A DNA stretch of 64,000 nt from Bdellovibrionales bacterium GWA2_49_15. GTDB taxonomy: Bacteria > Bdellovibrionota > Bacteriovoracia > Bacteriovoracales > Bacteriovoracaceae. Where the stretch lies: positions 62,001-126,000 of the forward strand of contig MEPP01000028.1 of NCBI GenBank assembly GCA_001769855.1, read 5' to 3'. Below, in pieces: positions 36,675 through 45,340 of the stretch (position 1 is its first letter; each line of letters opens with the position of its first letter). The notes under the pieces were generated by a model, which saw only the letters and a list, made by a program, of their open reading frames with translations, ran no database searches and was not told the origin of the DNA. The position numbers and the translations under genes were made by a program.

Positions 36675-37595
36675 CTACTCGCAGTCGGGATGAATTTCAC
36701 CCAAGAGCTTTTTCATTCCTTCGCGGTATTTGATGGAAAGTTTGAATTCATTTTGAATCACATCCAACGGGAGCGCGTCCATGGCCTCCCCTTTGGCCTC
36801 CTTGCTCTCGCGCACCTCATCTGCCTGATCGAGCAGGTCGTCGTAGGAATCCTCCAGCTCATCCTTAAAATCCATGACCCGTTCTTCATATTTTTTCTCG
36901 AACATGCCTTCGGAGACCAAGGTATGCAGCAGAGAAGCCTGCATGTTGAGATTGGAGATCGTGGTATGGTCGCCCAGCTCCTTATTAAAATATTTGCAAA
37001 TTGATTTCATGGCCCTCTGCTTGGTGGCTTCGGCCCACTTGCCCTTTTTTGAATAGGTCATCAGTCCGTGAATAAAAGACATCTTTTTATAAGGCCGGCA
37101 CGGGCGCAGCTCTTTTAACTTCTGTCCGACGTCTTCGGGTTTGAGTTTAGAGACCTGATCCTGGGCCAAAAGCTCCAAGAGGCGCGATGAGCTTTTGGGA
37201 TTCATCGGGAGATTATCAAATTCGTCCAGCACCTCGATCACCTGATCCTCGCTGAAAAATTGGGGATTTTCCTCCTCGAGGGAGTTGCCGAAGACCCGAT
37301 CAAAGTTGCCCTCGCACTCCTCCAGCTCCTTGCGATTGAGTTCAATCGTATTATCCAGATCTTTGGTAAAGGCCTCAAAATTTTGAGCAATGGGTTTGGA
37401 CAAAACCACTTTCACATCCTTGATTTGCTCGGTAATACTGGCCCCGGCATTTTCATCTTTCGTCACTTGGGGCTGCCCAGCTTCCTCTGGCGCCGCAGAC
37501 TCCTCGACCACCGAGTCACCACTGTGCCAGTAAAAGAAAATCCCGATTCCCATGAGGACTAACCCAAGCGCTAAAAACGGCCATTTCTTCTTCAT
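36675..37595 (-). CDS. membrane-anchored acidic protein, unknown
   Basis: A 306-residue protein with an N-terminal hydrophobic helix (about residues 4-23, FLALGLVLMGIGIFFYW) and a Glu/Asp-rich, helical domain with Cys in EECEGN, LRPCRP, KSICKYF and a terminal HPDCE, perhaps two disulphides in the periplasm. The family is not recognised. It begins by ATGA overlap with the upstream glutaredoxin gene and is followed immediately by the acyltransferase, forming a three-gene operon. Confidence 0.7.
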   Translation of the reverse strand: MKKKWPFLALGLVLMGIGIFFYWHSGDSVVEESAAPEEAGQPQVTKDENAGASITEQIKDVKVVLSKPIAQNFEAFTKDLDNTIELNRKELEECEGNFDRVFGNSLEEENPQFFSEDQVIEVLDEFDNLPMNPKSSSRLLELLAQDQVSKLKPEDVGQKLKELRPCRPYKKMSFIHGLMTYSKKGKWAEATKQRAMKSICKYFNKELGDHTTISNLNMQASLLHTLVSEGMFEKKYEERVMDFKDELEDSYDDLLDQADEVRESKEAKGEAMDALPLDVIQNEFKLSIKYREGMKKLLGEIHPDCE

Positions 37596-38248
37596 TTCAT
37601 ATCCTTTTGACGCCAGAAATCTGCGTGGTAATTAAACGCACAAAGCTGCTTTAGATTCTGGAGGTAGGTATGTAGCTTATCACTAAAACGAAATTCGGGC
37701 AGGACGTAAAGGCCCCATACATGAGCGCCAATCATGAGGTCCACAATAGTCACCGTACTACTCTGAAAAAAAGGCTCCAGCTCCGCCTCAAGCTCCTTAA
37801 GAAGTGGCCCGAGTTCCGCCTCAAACTGCGGTCGCTGCTGCGCCAGTTTGGCAAAGGGGCCGCGCTTGGCCGACTTTTTATTTTCGAAATATTGCCGTGA
37901 CTGGGAATCGAATTCCGGACTCCAAACCCAATAAGGCATACACAAATTATGGATGGGAGACCCGAGTTTCGTTAACCACTCGTCCACCGCCGCCTGGCCA
38001 ATCTTCTCCAGGAAATTAAAACTCAGCTGATTCTTGGTATCCAGTTTTTTTATAATGTCCAAGGATTCATTGATGGTGCTATCGGGAAACTTCATGATCG
38101 GTAGCATTTTTTTTCCGGTTAACTTCACCGGGGTTATTTCGTCATCATAGCGAAGCACTGTCGATGCGTAGGGAAGCTGTAAAAAGCCTAAGGCCATACG
38201 CACCCGAACGCAAAATGGGCAATGAATGTAATGGAATAATTCAAGCAT
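37592..38248 (-). CDS. grxB: glutaredoxin 2 (GST-fold)
   Basis: A 218-residue protein like E. coli Grx2: an N-terminal thioredoxin-fold half with redox motif CPFC (Cys10, Cys13), KMLPIMKF and NESLDIIKKLD, then a helical GST-like C-terminal half with AVDEWL and YFENKK. It exchanges disulphides with glutathione in the cytoplasm. Its first-gene position ahead of a Cys-containing membrane protein is of interest but may be chance. The next gene starts at its stop (ATGA). Confidence 0.93.
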   Translation of the reverse strand: MLELFHYIHCPFCVRVRMALGFLQLPYASTVLRYDDEITPVKLTGKKMLPIMKFPDSTINESLDIIKKLDTKNQLSFNFLEKIGQAAVDEWLTKLGSPIHNLCMPYWVWSPEFDSQSRQYFENKKSAKRGPFAKLAQQRPQFEAELGPLLKELEAELEPFFQSSTVTIVDLMIGAHVWGLYVLPEFRFSDKLHTYLQNLKQLCAFNYHADFWRQKDMK

Positions 38249-38291
38249 TGCGACGATTGTAACAAATGCCCGTGCGCTTAACTAGGAACTT

Positions 38292-39359
38292 TTATTCTTT
38301 AGGAGGAAGCACGACCCAGGGACCTAAAAATGCCCCTTGGCGTATCGACAATTTAATTTGAGTACCCTTCTCGGCCTTTTCAAGATCTGGTCGACAGATC
38401 ACCATGTCGAAATTAGAAACATCTTCTGAGGCAATCGTGCGCCCCTGCTTCATAATCGTATTTGGAACGGTCAGATCTGCACAGTAGCTTTTCTTTTGCT
38501 CATTGAAATAGACGTCCTTTTCCAAGGTAATGGATGATACCACCACTTCGGAAGAATCCAGTGCGCCGTTCAAATAGACCAGACTGAAGGCCAGGGAGAT
38601 CCCGCCATAAAAGGTAATGTAGGTTAATAAGAAAAACTTTTGCCATTGCCTGGAGCCACCTTCAACCTTGCCGATTTTGCGATTAATGAGCAGAGAGACG
38701 ATGCCGGCAATAACAAACGGATAAACGAAGATGGAACTCGGACCGACGATGAGATGGTACTGCTCGGCCAAACTTATGCTGAAAACGGCCCATAGACTCA
38801 CCACGAACGCCAGCCCGGCGATCCGCCACTGCCAGGTCGCCGGCTTGCTGGCGCTCTGAACCAACCCGAGTTCTTGCAGGGTCATCAAGGAACATTTGAG
38901 GCCGGTTTTCTCGCCTAGAAGCCTCAAGATTTTCTGCATCGCCTGATCATGGAGCTTGCGGTAAAAAATGGGATAGATCGTGGCCTCCGTTTTGAGTTCG
39001 ATCTCCTCAATCTCGGTTTTCCCCTCGATGGAAACCAGCGGGGCCAGACGAATATCCTGGATGTCCTTATAAAAAATCTTTTCCTCTTTCCAATGCCACA
39101 GGTGAACGAGCTTGGGCAAAATGACGTAATCCTTATAAAAGGAAATGCGATGATTGATTCCATGCATTCTGTTGTTAAGCCCCATCGCCGCCATAATGGC
39201 CGAGAGCAGATAGATGACTTCGTAGAAGTAGGAGCTTTCCCCGTCGCTGACTAAAATGAAATAGCCTGCCAGAGACCAGGCCAGCCAAAACCAGAGAAGG
39301 AAGGCCGACCCCTTATAGGGGAATTCATGCTCGTGAGTAAGCTGTTCTTGTGATTCCAT
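38292..39359 (-). CDS. integral membrane protein, unknown
   Basis: A 355-residue protein with about five hydrophobic helices: two at residues 20-62, two at about 172-220 and one near 240-260. A soluble segment between them (about 75-165, YKDIQDIRLAPL) resembles bacterial PH-like domains. A beta-rich periplasmic tail follows. There is no recognised family. GAGTG precedes the ATG. The neighbours on the same strand are separated by gaps, so it may be transcribed alone. Confidence 0.7.
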   Translation of the reverse strand: MESQEQLTHEHEFPYKGSAFLLWFWLAWSLAGYFILVSDGESSYFYEVIYLLSAIMAAMGLNNRMHGINHRISFYKDYVILPKLVHLWHWKEEKIFYKDIQDIRLAPLVSIEGKTEIEEIELKTEATIYPIFYRKLHDQAMQKILRLLGEKTGLKCSLMTLQELGLVQSASKPATWQWRIAGLAFVVSLWAVFSISLAEQYHLIVGPSSIFVYPFVIAGIVSLLINRKIGKVEGGSRQWQKFFLLTYITFYGGISLAFSLVYLNGALDSSEVVVSSITLEKDVYFNEQKKSYCADLTVPNTIMKQGRTIASEDVSNFDMVICRPDLEKAEKGTQIKLSIRQGAFLGPWVVLPPKE

Positions 39360-39479
39360 AGTGACTCACTCTTCGTAAAGAGCGGCCTGGGAATCAATGG
39401 AAATTTATAAAAAATTGTGCACAAAAAAATGTGATAGAAATTGCCTAGCTACTGAGCAAAAAGAGACCTACCCAGTCGG

Positions 39480-40253
39480 TTATTTCTTCTTCTTTAGAAT
39501 GGAATCATCCGCGCGCATCTCGAGAAAAAGGCCTGCAGGAATCTCCGATTCTAAGGGATTTATCTTACTTGCATCGCGGACATCACCCACCGCGATGGCA
39601 TCATCCCCTCCGATCGAAGGCGCCATCATGGATTTTCTCATACTCTCTTCCATGCGCATCATCTTGCTACCCATGTAGTTTGTCCCCGGGTCGGCCATGG
39701 CCACCAGATAATCCCCTGGTTTTAATTTAAACACCTTGCCTGAGGTTTTATAGCGGACCTGGGCATCGCCGCTCAGCAGGGCCACCTCGGAAAGTTCACT
39801 TTTAACACCTTCGACCTTGTGATTCATGACGATTTCCGTGCCTCGAACGCCCATACTCACGGTCTTGGTATCAACCTTCACGCGATTTTCCGAGCCAACG
39901 GCAGTCTTGGAAATGGTGCCTCGCAACTGCCCATAGAGCAGGTCAAACTCAATAATGCGTTTCTTTTTTTCGTCGAACATCATATGTCGAAAATTAAATT
40001 TTGTTTTCGGCCCAAAGGTCAGCGTACTACCATCGATCAAGGTCACCTGGGCCATGGATCTCTCTTGGGTGATCAAGGTGTCACGGGCGGAAATTTCATC
40101 ATCCACTTTCAAGGGCTTCTCCGCCATATCCCCTTGCCCTATTTTGGCAACCTGTCCGACTACTTTCGTCGCCTTTCCCAACCCGGCCCCGCTGGCGCTC
40201 CAGCTCAAAATCGAAAAAGTACAGCACACCAAAGCAATTTTCTGTAAGGTCAT
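39480..40253 (-). CDS. exported FecR-domain protein
   Basis: A 257-residue protein with a signal peptide (about residues 1-22, ending ASG). The FecR domain covers about residues 28-180: SARDTLITQ, LIDGSTLTFGPKTKF, LLYGQLRGTISK, VDTKTVSMGVRGTE and KPGDYLVA. FecR domains sit in the periplasm and bind signalling partners or polymers. The C-terminus is Met-rich, then Lys-rich. AAGGA lies nine bases before the ATG. There is no sigma factor gene beside it, so it is not a classical FecIR pair. Confidence 0.9.
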   Translation of the reverse strand: MTLQKIALVCCTFSILSWSASGAGLGKATKVVGQVAKIGQGDMAEKPLKVDDEISARDTLITQERSMAQVTLIDGSTLTFGPKTKFNFRHMMFDEKKKRIIEFDLLYGQLRGTISKTAVGSENRVKVDTKTVSMGVRGTEIVMNHKVEGVKSELSEVALLSGDAQVRYKTSGKVFKLKPGDYLVAMADPGTNYMGSKMMRMEESMRKSMMAPSIGGDDAIAVGDVRDASKINPLESEIPAGLFLEMRADDSILKKKK

Positions 40254-40375
40254 TATTTAATCCTTGAAAGGGAATATCTTTTACGAAATACGATGCCTGA
40301 AAAGAGCTCAATGGTCTAGGGCAAAAGAAAATAATTGCCGCTTGAGAGAGTCACTTAAAAGGCCATAATGGAGTT

Positions 40376-40825
40376 ATGTCGTACAAGGTCAAACCAATCA
40401 TGGAAAATGGGCATATTTATCTGCCCATTGAGCAAAACATCGGAGATTTGTTGGGTATTACAAAAGATACCGAACTCAATCTTCGCACCGATGGGACCTC
40501 GCTGGTTTTCTCCCTTCCCACAAAGCAAAGCGATTGCGAGGAAACGTTGCCTCCCTTACCCACCGTCTCAATGCCAACGAAGATGGAGGAAGAATACACC
40601 CGCTATTGGAACCTGGCGGCGCAGGAGGGCATGCGGGAAAAATTTATGGGCTCCCTCAGAACCATTTTAAGGGCCCGCCTCAACTATGATTACAATGAGC
40701 TTTTATGCGAAAAAGAGGCGATCAAACTTTGTTATAAGTATTACAAGGCGCGAGAAAAGGGCGAGGAGCTTCCCGGCCCGTACATTCCCGAGTGGCGTTC
40801 CATTACTCCGGATGACATGAAATAA
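40376..40825 (+). CDS. AbrB/MazE-like (SpoVT-AbrB fold) protein
   Basis: A 149-residue protein. The N-terminal 50 residues (PIMENGHIYLPIEQNIGDLLGI..TELNLRTDGTSLVFSL) match the swapped-hairpin AbrB/MazE DNA-binding fold. A helical C-terminal domain of about 90 residues follows, with KLCYKYYKAREKG. There is no toxin gene next to it, so it is probably a transcription regulator rather than an antitoxin. GGAG lies just upstream of the ATG. It stands alone, convergent with the RMD1-family gene. Confidence 0.75.
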   Translation: MSYKVKPIMENGHIYLPIEQNIGDLLGITKDTELNLRTDGTSLVFSLPTKQSDCEETLPPLPTVSMPTKMEEEYTRYWNLAAQEGMREKFMGSLRTILRARLNYDYNELLCEKEAIKLCYKYYKAREKGEELPGPYIPEWRSITPDDMK

Positions 40826-40827
40826 GT

Positions 40828-41628
40828 TTAAAAAAGTTTAAGCACGTCGTGAATAACGGTAAAAACAATTTCCACGCTAATCAGTAAGATAATGATCCAT
40901 TCCAGATAGTTGGAATATTTATAATTTTGCTCATCCGCCAGCATGGAAAATAACTCATGAATCACCTCCAGCTTGCGATTTAAAACCTCGATTCGAGGAT
41001 AGATATCCAGGTAGCGATTCATGGCCGTGTAGGTGGGCTCAAGCTCGGGGTACTCCCAAAAAAACTCCGGCGTATCCAGCAGACCATGCTGTAAATTAAT
41101 ATCACTCTTAACCAGATACAAACGGCCCCGCATCTTGGAAATCGCCGTTTTGGTCATCTGAATTTTTCCATCCTGGGCCAAGGCCTTGGGGATATGACGG
41201 GAGGATTCGACGGTACTGGCGGCGGAATCTTCAAACTGTGACAGCTTGGTTGACTGGGCGATGGCGTGGGAGAGGGCCAAAGTTTCCAGCTCCTCGACAC
41301 CGGGAAGGGTGATGTGATCATTTTGGATTTTTAAACTCTCGCCCTTGCTGTAGGTAAAGCTATCCTTAAAATAATCCGCCTGCGGCCGATGGATGTAATT
41401 TTTTATCCGATCCAATAAATCTTCGTGAATGCGGCGATCTCCTCCCCAAAAAACAATGACGCCGTAATCAAAAATATAGGTGGTGACTTCTTTGAAAAGC
41501 AGATGGTAGACATCGCGATAGCGGGTGACAGGATGAGTGCGACTTAAATCCTCCAGGAGATTGGGCATTTCAAATCTCGCCCCGACCCCATAAGCGATAC
41601 ATTCCGTGTCTTGAATTACTTCCGCCAC
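40828..41628 (-). CDS. RMD1/YagE (DUF155) family protein
   Basis: A 266-residue protein with the pattern of the RMD1 family: DYGVIVFWG, LDTPEFFWEYPELEP, ....RIEVLNRKLEVIHEL, and a C-terminal membrane helix LEWIIILLISVEIVF that anchors it with a short tail. Yeast Rmd1 and human RMND1 are mitochondrial; bacterial members are uncharacterised. GTG 41628 is supported by AGAGG. The next gene on this strand, yciO, ends about 50 bases upstream. Confidence 0.92.
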   Translation of the reverse strand: MAEVIQDTECIAYGVGARFEMPNLLEDLSRTHPVTRYRDVYHLLFKEVTTYIFDYGVIVFWGGDRRIHEDLLDRIKNYIHRPQADYFKDSFTYSKGESLKIQNDHITLPGVEELETLALSHAIAQSTKLSQFEDSAASTVESSRHIPKALAQDGKIQMTKTAISKMRGRLYLVKSDINLQHGLLDTPEFFWEYPELEPTYTAMNRYLDIYPRIEVLNRKLEVIHELFSMLADEQNYKYSNYLEWIIILLISVEIVFTVIHDVLKLF

Positions 41629-41676
41629 TTGCCACCTCTTGGGCTATTTTGTCCTAGAAATCTATATCTGTCATGT

Positions 41677-42303
41677 TTAGAAAGGTACTGGACCGCTGCC
41701 GTAACGCAAGACTTGTGGTGCGCCGTCAACGCGCAAGTCAAGAATGGTGGATGGGCCGACAAAAGTCGTCTCGCCCGGGTCAAGAACCATTGATACCAGA
41801 GGGCCGAGTTCTTCTTCGATCAGGAGACCGTAAATGATATCTTCCTCACTTACCCCTAACATGGCGGGATGAATATTGGTGGAGAGAAGCGGGCCGGGAT
41901 AAAATTTTGCCAGTGCCCTCAGCAAACCACAGTCAGGAATTCGCACTCCCACCTCGTGATCGCGATGGGAGGCCTTGAGAGATTTGGACACCAACTTATT
42001 GGCCTCCAAAATAAAAGTATAGGGGCCGGGGATGAGCCGTTTCATCCAGCGAAAAGTCAAATCCGACAGGAGCGCCACCTCGCTGACACTTTTAATATCG
42101 CCACACAGAAGGGAAAAGTGATGATGAGGATTTTCGTGCTTGGCCTGATAGATTTTCCTCACCGCCTCAGCTTGAAAAACATCACAGACTAAAAGCCAAT
42201 TGGTGTCGCTTGGAAAGGAGATAATCTTTCCCTGGGCCAGGAACTCTCCGGCACGCTTCAGGATGCGATCATCAGGATTTTGCGCGACAATATACTCAAT
42301 CAT
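41677..42303 (-). CDS. yciO: YciO/YrdC/Sua5-fold protein
   Basis: A 208-residue protein closer to E. coli YciO than to TsaC: FPSDTNWLLVCD, HHHFSLLCGD, FRWMKRLIPGPYTFILEA, VGVRIPDC, PLLSTNIH and a PSTILDL...RYGSGPVPF ending. TsaC makes the threonylcarbamoyl adenylate for tRNA modification, while YciO has similar but weaker activity and unclear role. The first eight bases overlap the end of the RetSat-like gene, so the two are coupled. Confidence 0.88.
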   Translation of the reverse strand: MIEYIVAQNPDDRILKRAGEFLAQGKIISFPSDTNWLLVCDVFQAEAVRKIYQAKHENPHHHFSLLCGDIKSVSEVALLSDLTFRWMKRLIPGPYTFILEANKLVSKSLKASHRDHEVGVRIPDCGLLRALAKFYPGPLLSTNIHPAMLGVSEEDIIYGLLIEEELGPLVSMVLDPGETTFVGPSTILDLRVDGAPQVLRYGSGPVPF

Positions 42304-43828
42304 TACGCAGCTTGCCCCAAATTTTTGGCTTGAGCCGGGCGGCGGACAGAACGCCTCCGATCATCGCCCCCACCACACCCAAGGTTCCCACATCACTGCC
42401 CGTGAGATAGAAATTTTTGTACGGGGTGGCGGGACGAAGGGACTTACAGGCGAAGCGTTCGGGGGTTGGCGAGATGCCGTAGATGGCCCCCTGGGGCGCA
42501 CGACAGTAGTGCACGGTGCTCAGTGGAGTTGAAAATTCACAGTGAACCACGTGCTGCTTCAGCTTGGGCATCCACTTAAACAACTGTGCCAGCAGACGCT
42601 GTTCTAAATTTTTCTTAAAACGAAGGTACTCATCGCCGCGCTTTCCTTTGGCCGTCCCCTCCCACTGAGTGAAGGCCTGGTAGGGAACGAACGTCACCAC
42701 CTCGGCGGTATGACCCCCCTCGTGCTTGGGGTCTTTTAAGGACGGAAAGGAAACATATAAGATGGGTGCCAGGGAATTGGGATCGCTCACATCCCAGGCG
42801 GTTTTTTCCAGATCGTAGCTTTCATAGAACCATTGATTGGAGGCGCGCGCTCCGCCCTCGAGAATATTACCCTCGAGTCCCAGATACAGGGCCACATGGC
42901 AGGGGGACTGGGTCAGCTTCATGATCGACTGGGCCCATGATGATTGTTGAAATTCCGGGGGCAGGAGATTGGACACCGTGGCCTTGGCCCCGATGGCGCT
43001 GATCACGACAGGGGCATGGTAGAGCTGCCCATTTTGCAGCTCCACCCCGACGGCACGATTATTTTCAAAGATCACCCGTTTAACCGGAGTTCGGGTGAGA
43101 ACCTCCCCTCCGCCCTGCTGAATCGCTCGAACCAAGGCATCGCCAAAAACCTTGGAGCCGCCCACGGGATAAAAACCTCCATGCCAAAAATGGCGGGTGG
43201 TGACGGCATGAATATAAAAGGAGGAACGGGACGGTGGAGGCCCGTAGTACCCCCACTGGGCGGCCAAGATCGTTCTGAGCTGCCCATTTTGAATGGTTCG
43301 CTCGAGAACTTTTTGAGTGGTGGTCTGGGACCAACGTTTAAAACTATGGGCCAAAATGGGAGTCAGCAGCTTGCCCCAGACATGGGGCAAAAGTTGGGTA
43401 AAAAAATGTCCGTAGCCGCTCTTGGCGGCCTTATCAACTGCCTTCTTATAGGCCTTCAGCCCCTTTTCCTCATCGGGAAAACGCCGCACTAAATCAGCAA
43501 AATATTGGTCCCGATCGATGGGCAAATCAATCTTCACTCCGTCGGGAAAATGAAAGCTGTCGTACACCTTGTCATATTTATGCATCGCGATCTGCTTATC
43601 GGTCAGCCAATCCAAAATTCTTCGGGGAAAACGGCCCTCATCCATCTCACCTAAGCAATGAACTCCCACATCCCAAATATAATTTTTGCGTTTGAAAGTG
43701 TGAGTCATTCCTCCGGGAACATAATGCTGCTCCAGCGCCAGAACCCTCTGCCCCATTCGCGCCAGGGCCGCGCCACAGGATAAACCTCCCATCCCAGTAC
43801 CGATCACGATGACATCAATACCTTCCAT
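42296..43828 (-). CDS. FAD-dependent oxidoreductase, phytoene desaturase/retinol saturase-like
   Basis: A 510-residue flavoprotein. The N-terminal Rossmann motif VIVIGTGMGGLSCGAALA (GxGxxG) is followed by ALEQHYVPGG. HGGFYPVGGSKVFGDAL and a C-terminal FYLTGSDVG.GVVGAMIGG place it with the RetSat/carotenoid isomerase-desaturase branch. Members reduce or isomerise polyene chains; no carotenoid genes are in this window, so the substrate is open. GGAGAAGCT directly precedes the ATG. yciO follows with an 8-base overlap. Confidence 0.9.
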   Translation of the reverse strand: MEGIDVIVIGTGMGGLSCGAALARMGQRVLALEQHYVPGGMTHTFKRKNYIWDVGVHCLGEMDEGRFPRRILDWLTDKQIAMHKYDKVYDSFHFPDGVKIDLPIDRDQYFADLVRRFPDEEKGLKAYKKAVDKAAKSGYGHFFTQLLPHVWGKLLTPILAHSFKRWSQTTTQKVLERTIQNGQLRTILAAQWGYYGPPPSRSSFYIHAVTTRHFWHGGFYPVGGSKVFGDALVRAIQQGGGEVLTRTPVKRVIFENNRAVGVELQNGQLYHAPVVISAIGAKATVSNLLPPEFQQSSWAQSIMKLTQSPCHVALYLGLEGNILEGGARASNQWFYESYDLEKTAWDVSDPNSLAPILYVSFPSLKDPKHEGGHTAEVVTFVPYQAFTQWEGTAKGKRGDEYLRFKKNLEQRLLAQLFKWMPKLKQHVVHCEFSTPLSTVHYCRAPQGAIYGISPTPERFACKSLRPATPYKNFYLTGSDVGTLGVVGAMIGGVLSAARLKPKIWGKLRND

Positions 43829-43930
43829 AGCTTCTCCACACCATTCTGTAATATTTACATAATCAGGCCAGAGTATTTTCCTTTAAAATTTCACAGTTGG
43901 AAATTTAAAAAGAGGCCGTCTCGAAGGTGT

Positions 43931-43958
43931 TTCACAAAAGAGCTAAAGATGTTATAGT
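43931..43958 (+). promoter_or_regulatory. sigma-70-like promoter
   Basis: TTCACA (43931-43936) and TATAGT (43953-43958) are separated by 16 bases, close to the TTGACA/TATAAT consensus. It lies 31 bases before the start of the small exported acidic protein, with AAGGAGG between. Confidence 0.6.
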
Positions 43959-43989
43959 ACGTCAAAGTGATATTAAGGAGGCCCCTGTG

Positions 43990-44244
43990 ATGATCCAGAT
44001 TCGAAAGTCTCTTTGCCTATTTTTAGCGCTCATGTCTTTGAATGGCATCGTCACTTCCCTGGCCTACGCCCAGAACTCCGACGTAACTCCCCCTCCGGCA
44101 TCCTTTGAAGATGATCAGCAAGATCATGCCGACGACCAGTTAAGCATGAGTGAGGAAACACTTCCCGTGCAGCCGTCCCCCTATACTATCGATGAAGACC
44201 CCAGCATCCAGGCCGAGCCGATCGATGACGACGGTGATTTTTAA
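43990..44244 (+). CDS. small exported acidic protein
   Basis: An 84-residue protein: signal peptide (about residues 1-26, ending AYAQ), then a short mature part of about 58 residues rich in Asp, Glu, Gln and Pro, likely disordered. AAGGAGG (43975-43981) fixes ATG 43990 and a good promoter lies just upstream, so it is probably expressed on its own and strongly. The function is unknown. It faces the potD gene, with which it converges. Confidence 0.65.
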   Translation: MIQIRKSLCLFLALMSLNGIVTSLAYAQNSDVTPPPASFEDDQQDHADDQLSMSEETLPVQPSPYTIDEDPSIQAEPIDDDGDF

Positions 44245-44255
44245 GCGATACCTGC

Positions 44256-45299
44256 CTATTCCACTTTGATCTTTGTCCATAATTTGTCGTACAGACCTGT
44301 GGCCTCGCCCAGGTCAATGATGCTCTCAAAGCGCGCCAGCTGTTCATTGCTTGGAAAAAGCGAGCGATTATTCTGAATCTCGGCGGGCAATTCCTGGCGG
44401 GTTGTTTTTAACACCGGTCCGCCCAGCACCGTTTTTACAAAGGAAACATTGGCCTTCAAGCTCAGGAGAAAATTGATGAGTTGGTGGGCCCCTTCACGAT
44501 TCTGATGGCCTTTGAGAATGACCAGATTATCGAGAGCGCGTGTCCCCCCATCCTCGGGCAAAATATACTCGATTACCCCACCGGAAGTTCGCGCGGCCTG
44601 AAGGGCGTCAGAGGAATAGGAATGGGCCACCGCCACCTCTTTCTTAAGCAAGGCCTCGACCGTATCCGAGCGAAACATTTTCACTCTTGGCTTTACCTCC
44701 ACCAGCGTGGCCTCGGCCAGCTTGAGCTCCGAGGGCGTGGTGGTATTGACACTGAAGCCATGCATTTTGAGGGCCGCGGCCGTGACTTCGCGGACATCAT
44801 CGAGAAAAGAGAGCTTGCCCTTCAAGGCAGGATTTAAAAAAACATCCTTCCAGCTCTTAATCACACCCTTGTAGAGATCGCGATTGACCGCAATCCCGGC
44901 CGTGGACCAGGCGTAGGGCAGAGAGTACTTGTTACCGGGATCGAAGCTCTGCTTTAAGAATTCCTGATTGACCAGTTCCTTATTGGGAATCAGGGCCAGA
45001 TCCATCTCGCTTAAAAGATTCAGCTTCTGCATCACCTCCACCATATAATCAGACGGAATGGCGACATCGATGCCGCTGGCACCGGCCTGAATTTTGGCCA
45101 GGAGTTCCTCGTTGGAAGAGTAGATGGAAAGATTCACCTTGATTCCCGTTTGCGCTTCAAATTCCTTGAGCAGCTCCTGGTCCACATAATTTGACCAGGT
45201 GGAGAGATTGACAACTTTCGAGGCCGGCATCTCCTGCTTCATGCAGGCCGTGAATACGATAAAAAGACCGACGCTTAAAAGAATTCGAAATATCGACAT
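44256..45299 (-). CDS. potD: polyamine-type ABC transporter, substrate-binding lipoprotein
   Basis: A 347-residue lipoprotein (lipobox TAC at Cys19). It matches PotD/PotF: NLSTWSNYVDQELLKEFE, DVAIPSDYMVEVM, YAWSTAGIAVN, LSFLDDVREV and a late NNRSLFPSNEQL. It should deliver spermidine/putrescine or a related cation to PotBC from the outer face of the inner membrane. It is transcribed away from potABC across a 29-base gap containing inverted repeats. GGGAG lies near the ATG. Confidence 0.92.
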   Translation of the reverse strand: MSIFRILLSVGLFIVFTACMKQEMPASKVVNLSTWSNYVDQELLKEFEAQTGIKVNLSIYSSNEELLAKIQAGASGIDVAIPSDYMVEVMQKLNLLSEMDLALIPNKELVNQEFLKQSFDPGNKYSLPYAWSTAGIAVNRDLYKGVIKSWKDVFLNPALKGKLSFLDDVREVTAAALKMHGFSVNTTTPSELKLAEATLVEVKPRVKMFRSDTVEALLKKEVAVAHSYSSDALQAARTSGGVIEYILPEDGGTRALDNLVILKGHQNREGAHQLINFLLSLKANVSFVKTVLGGPVLKTTRQELPAEIQNNRSLFPSNEQLARFESIIDLGEATGLYDKLWTKIKVE

Positions 45300-45315
45300 T
45301 GAAAGTCTCCCTTGC

Positions 45316-45340
45316 TAACATTTTCTGAATGTTAAACATT
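45316..45340. promoter_or_regulatory. inverted repeats between potD and potA
   Basis: TAACATT (45316-45322) and AATGTTA (45328-45334) form a perfect inverted repeat with a five-base spacer. A third half-site AACATT (45335-45340) forms a second palindrome with the middle one. The potA ATG (45329-45331) lies inside. The 29-base gap must carry both divergent starts, so a protein bound here could affect both. Confidence 0.55.
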
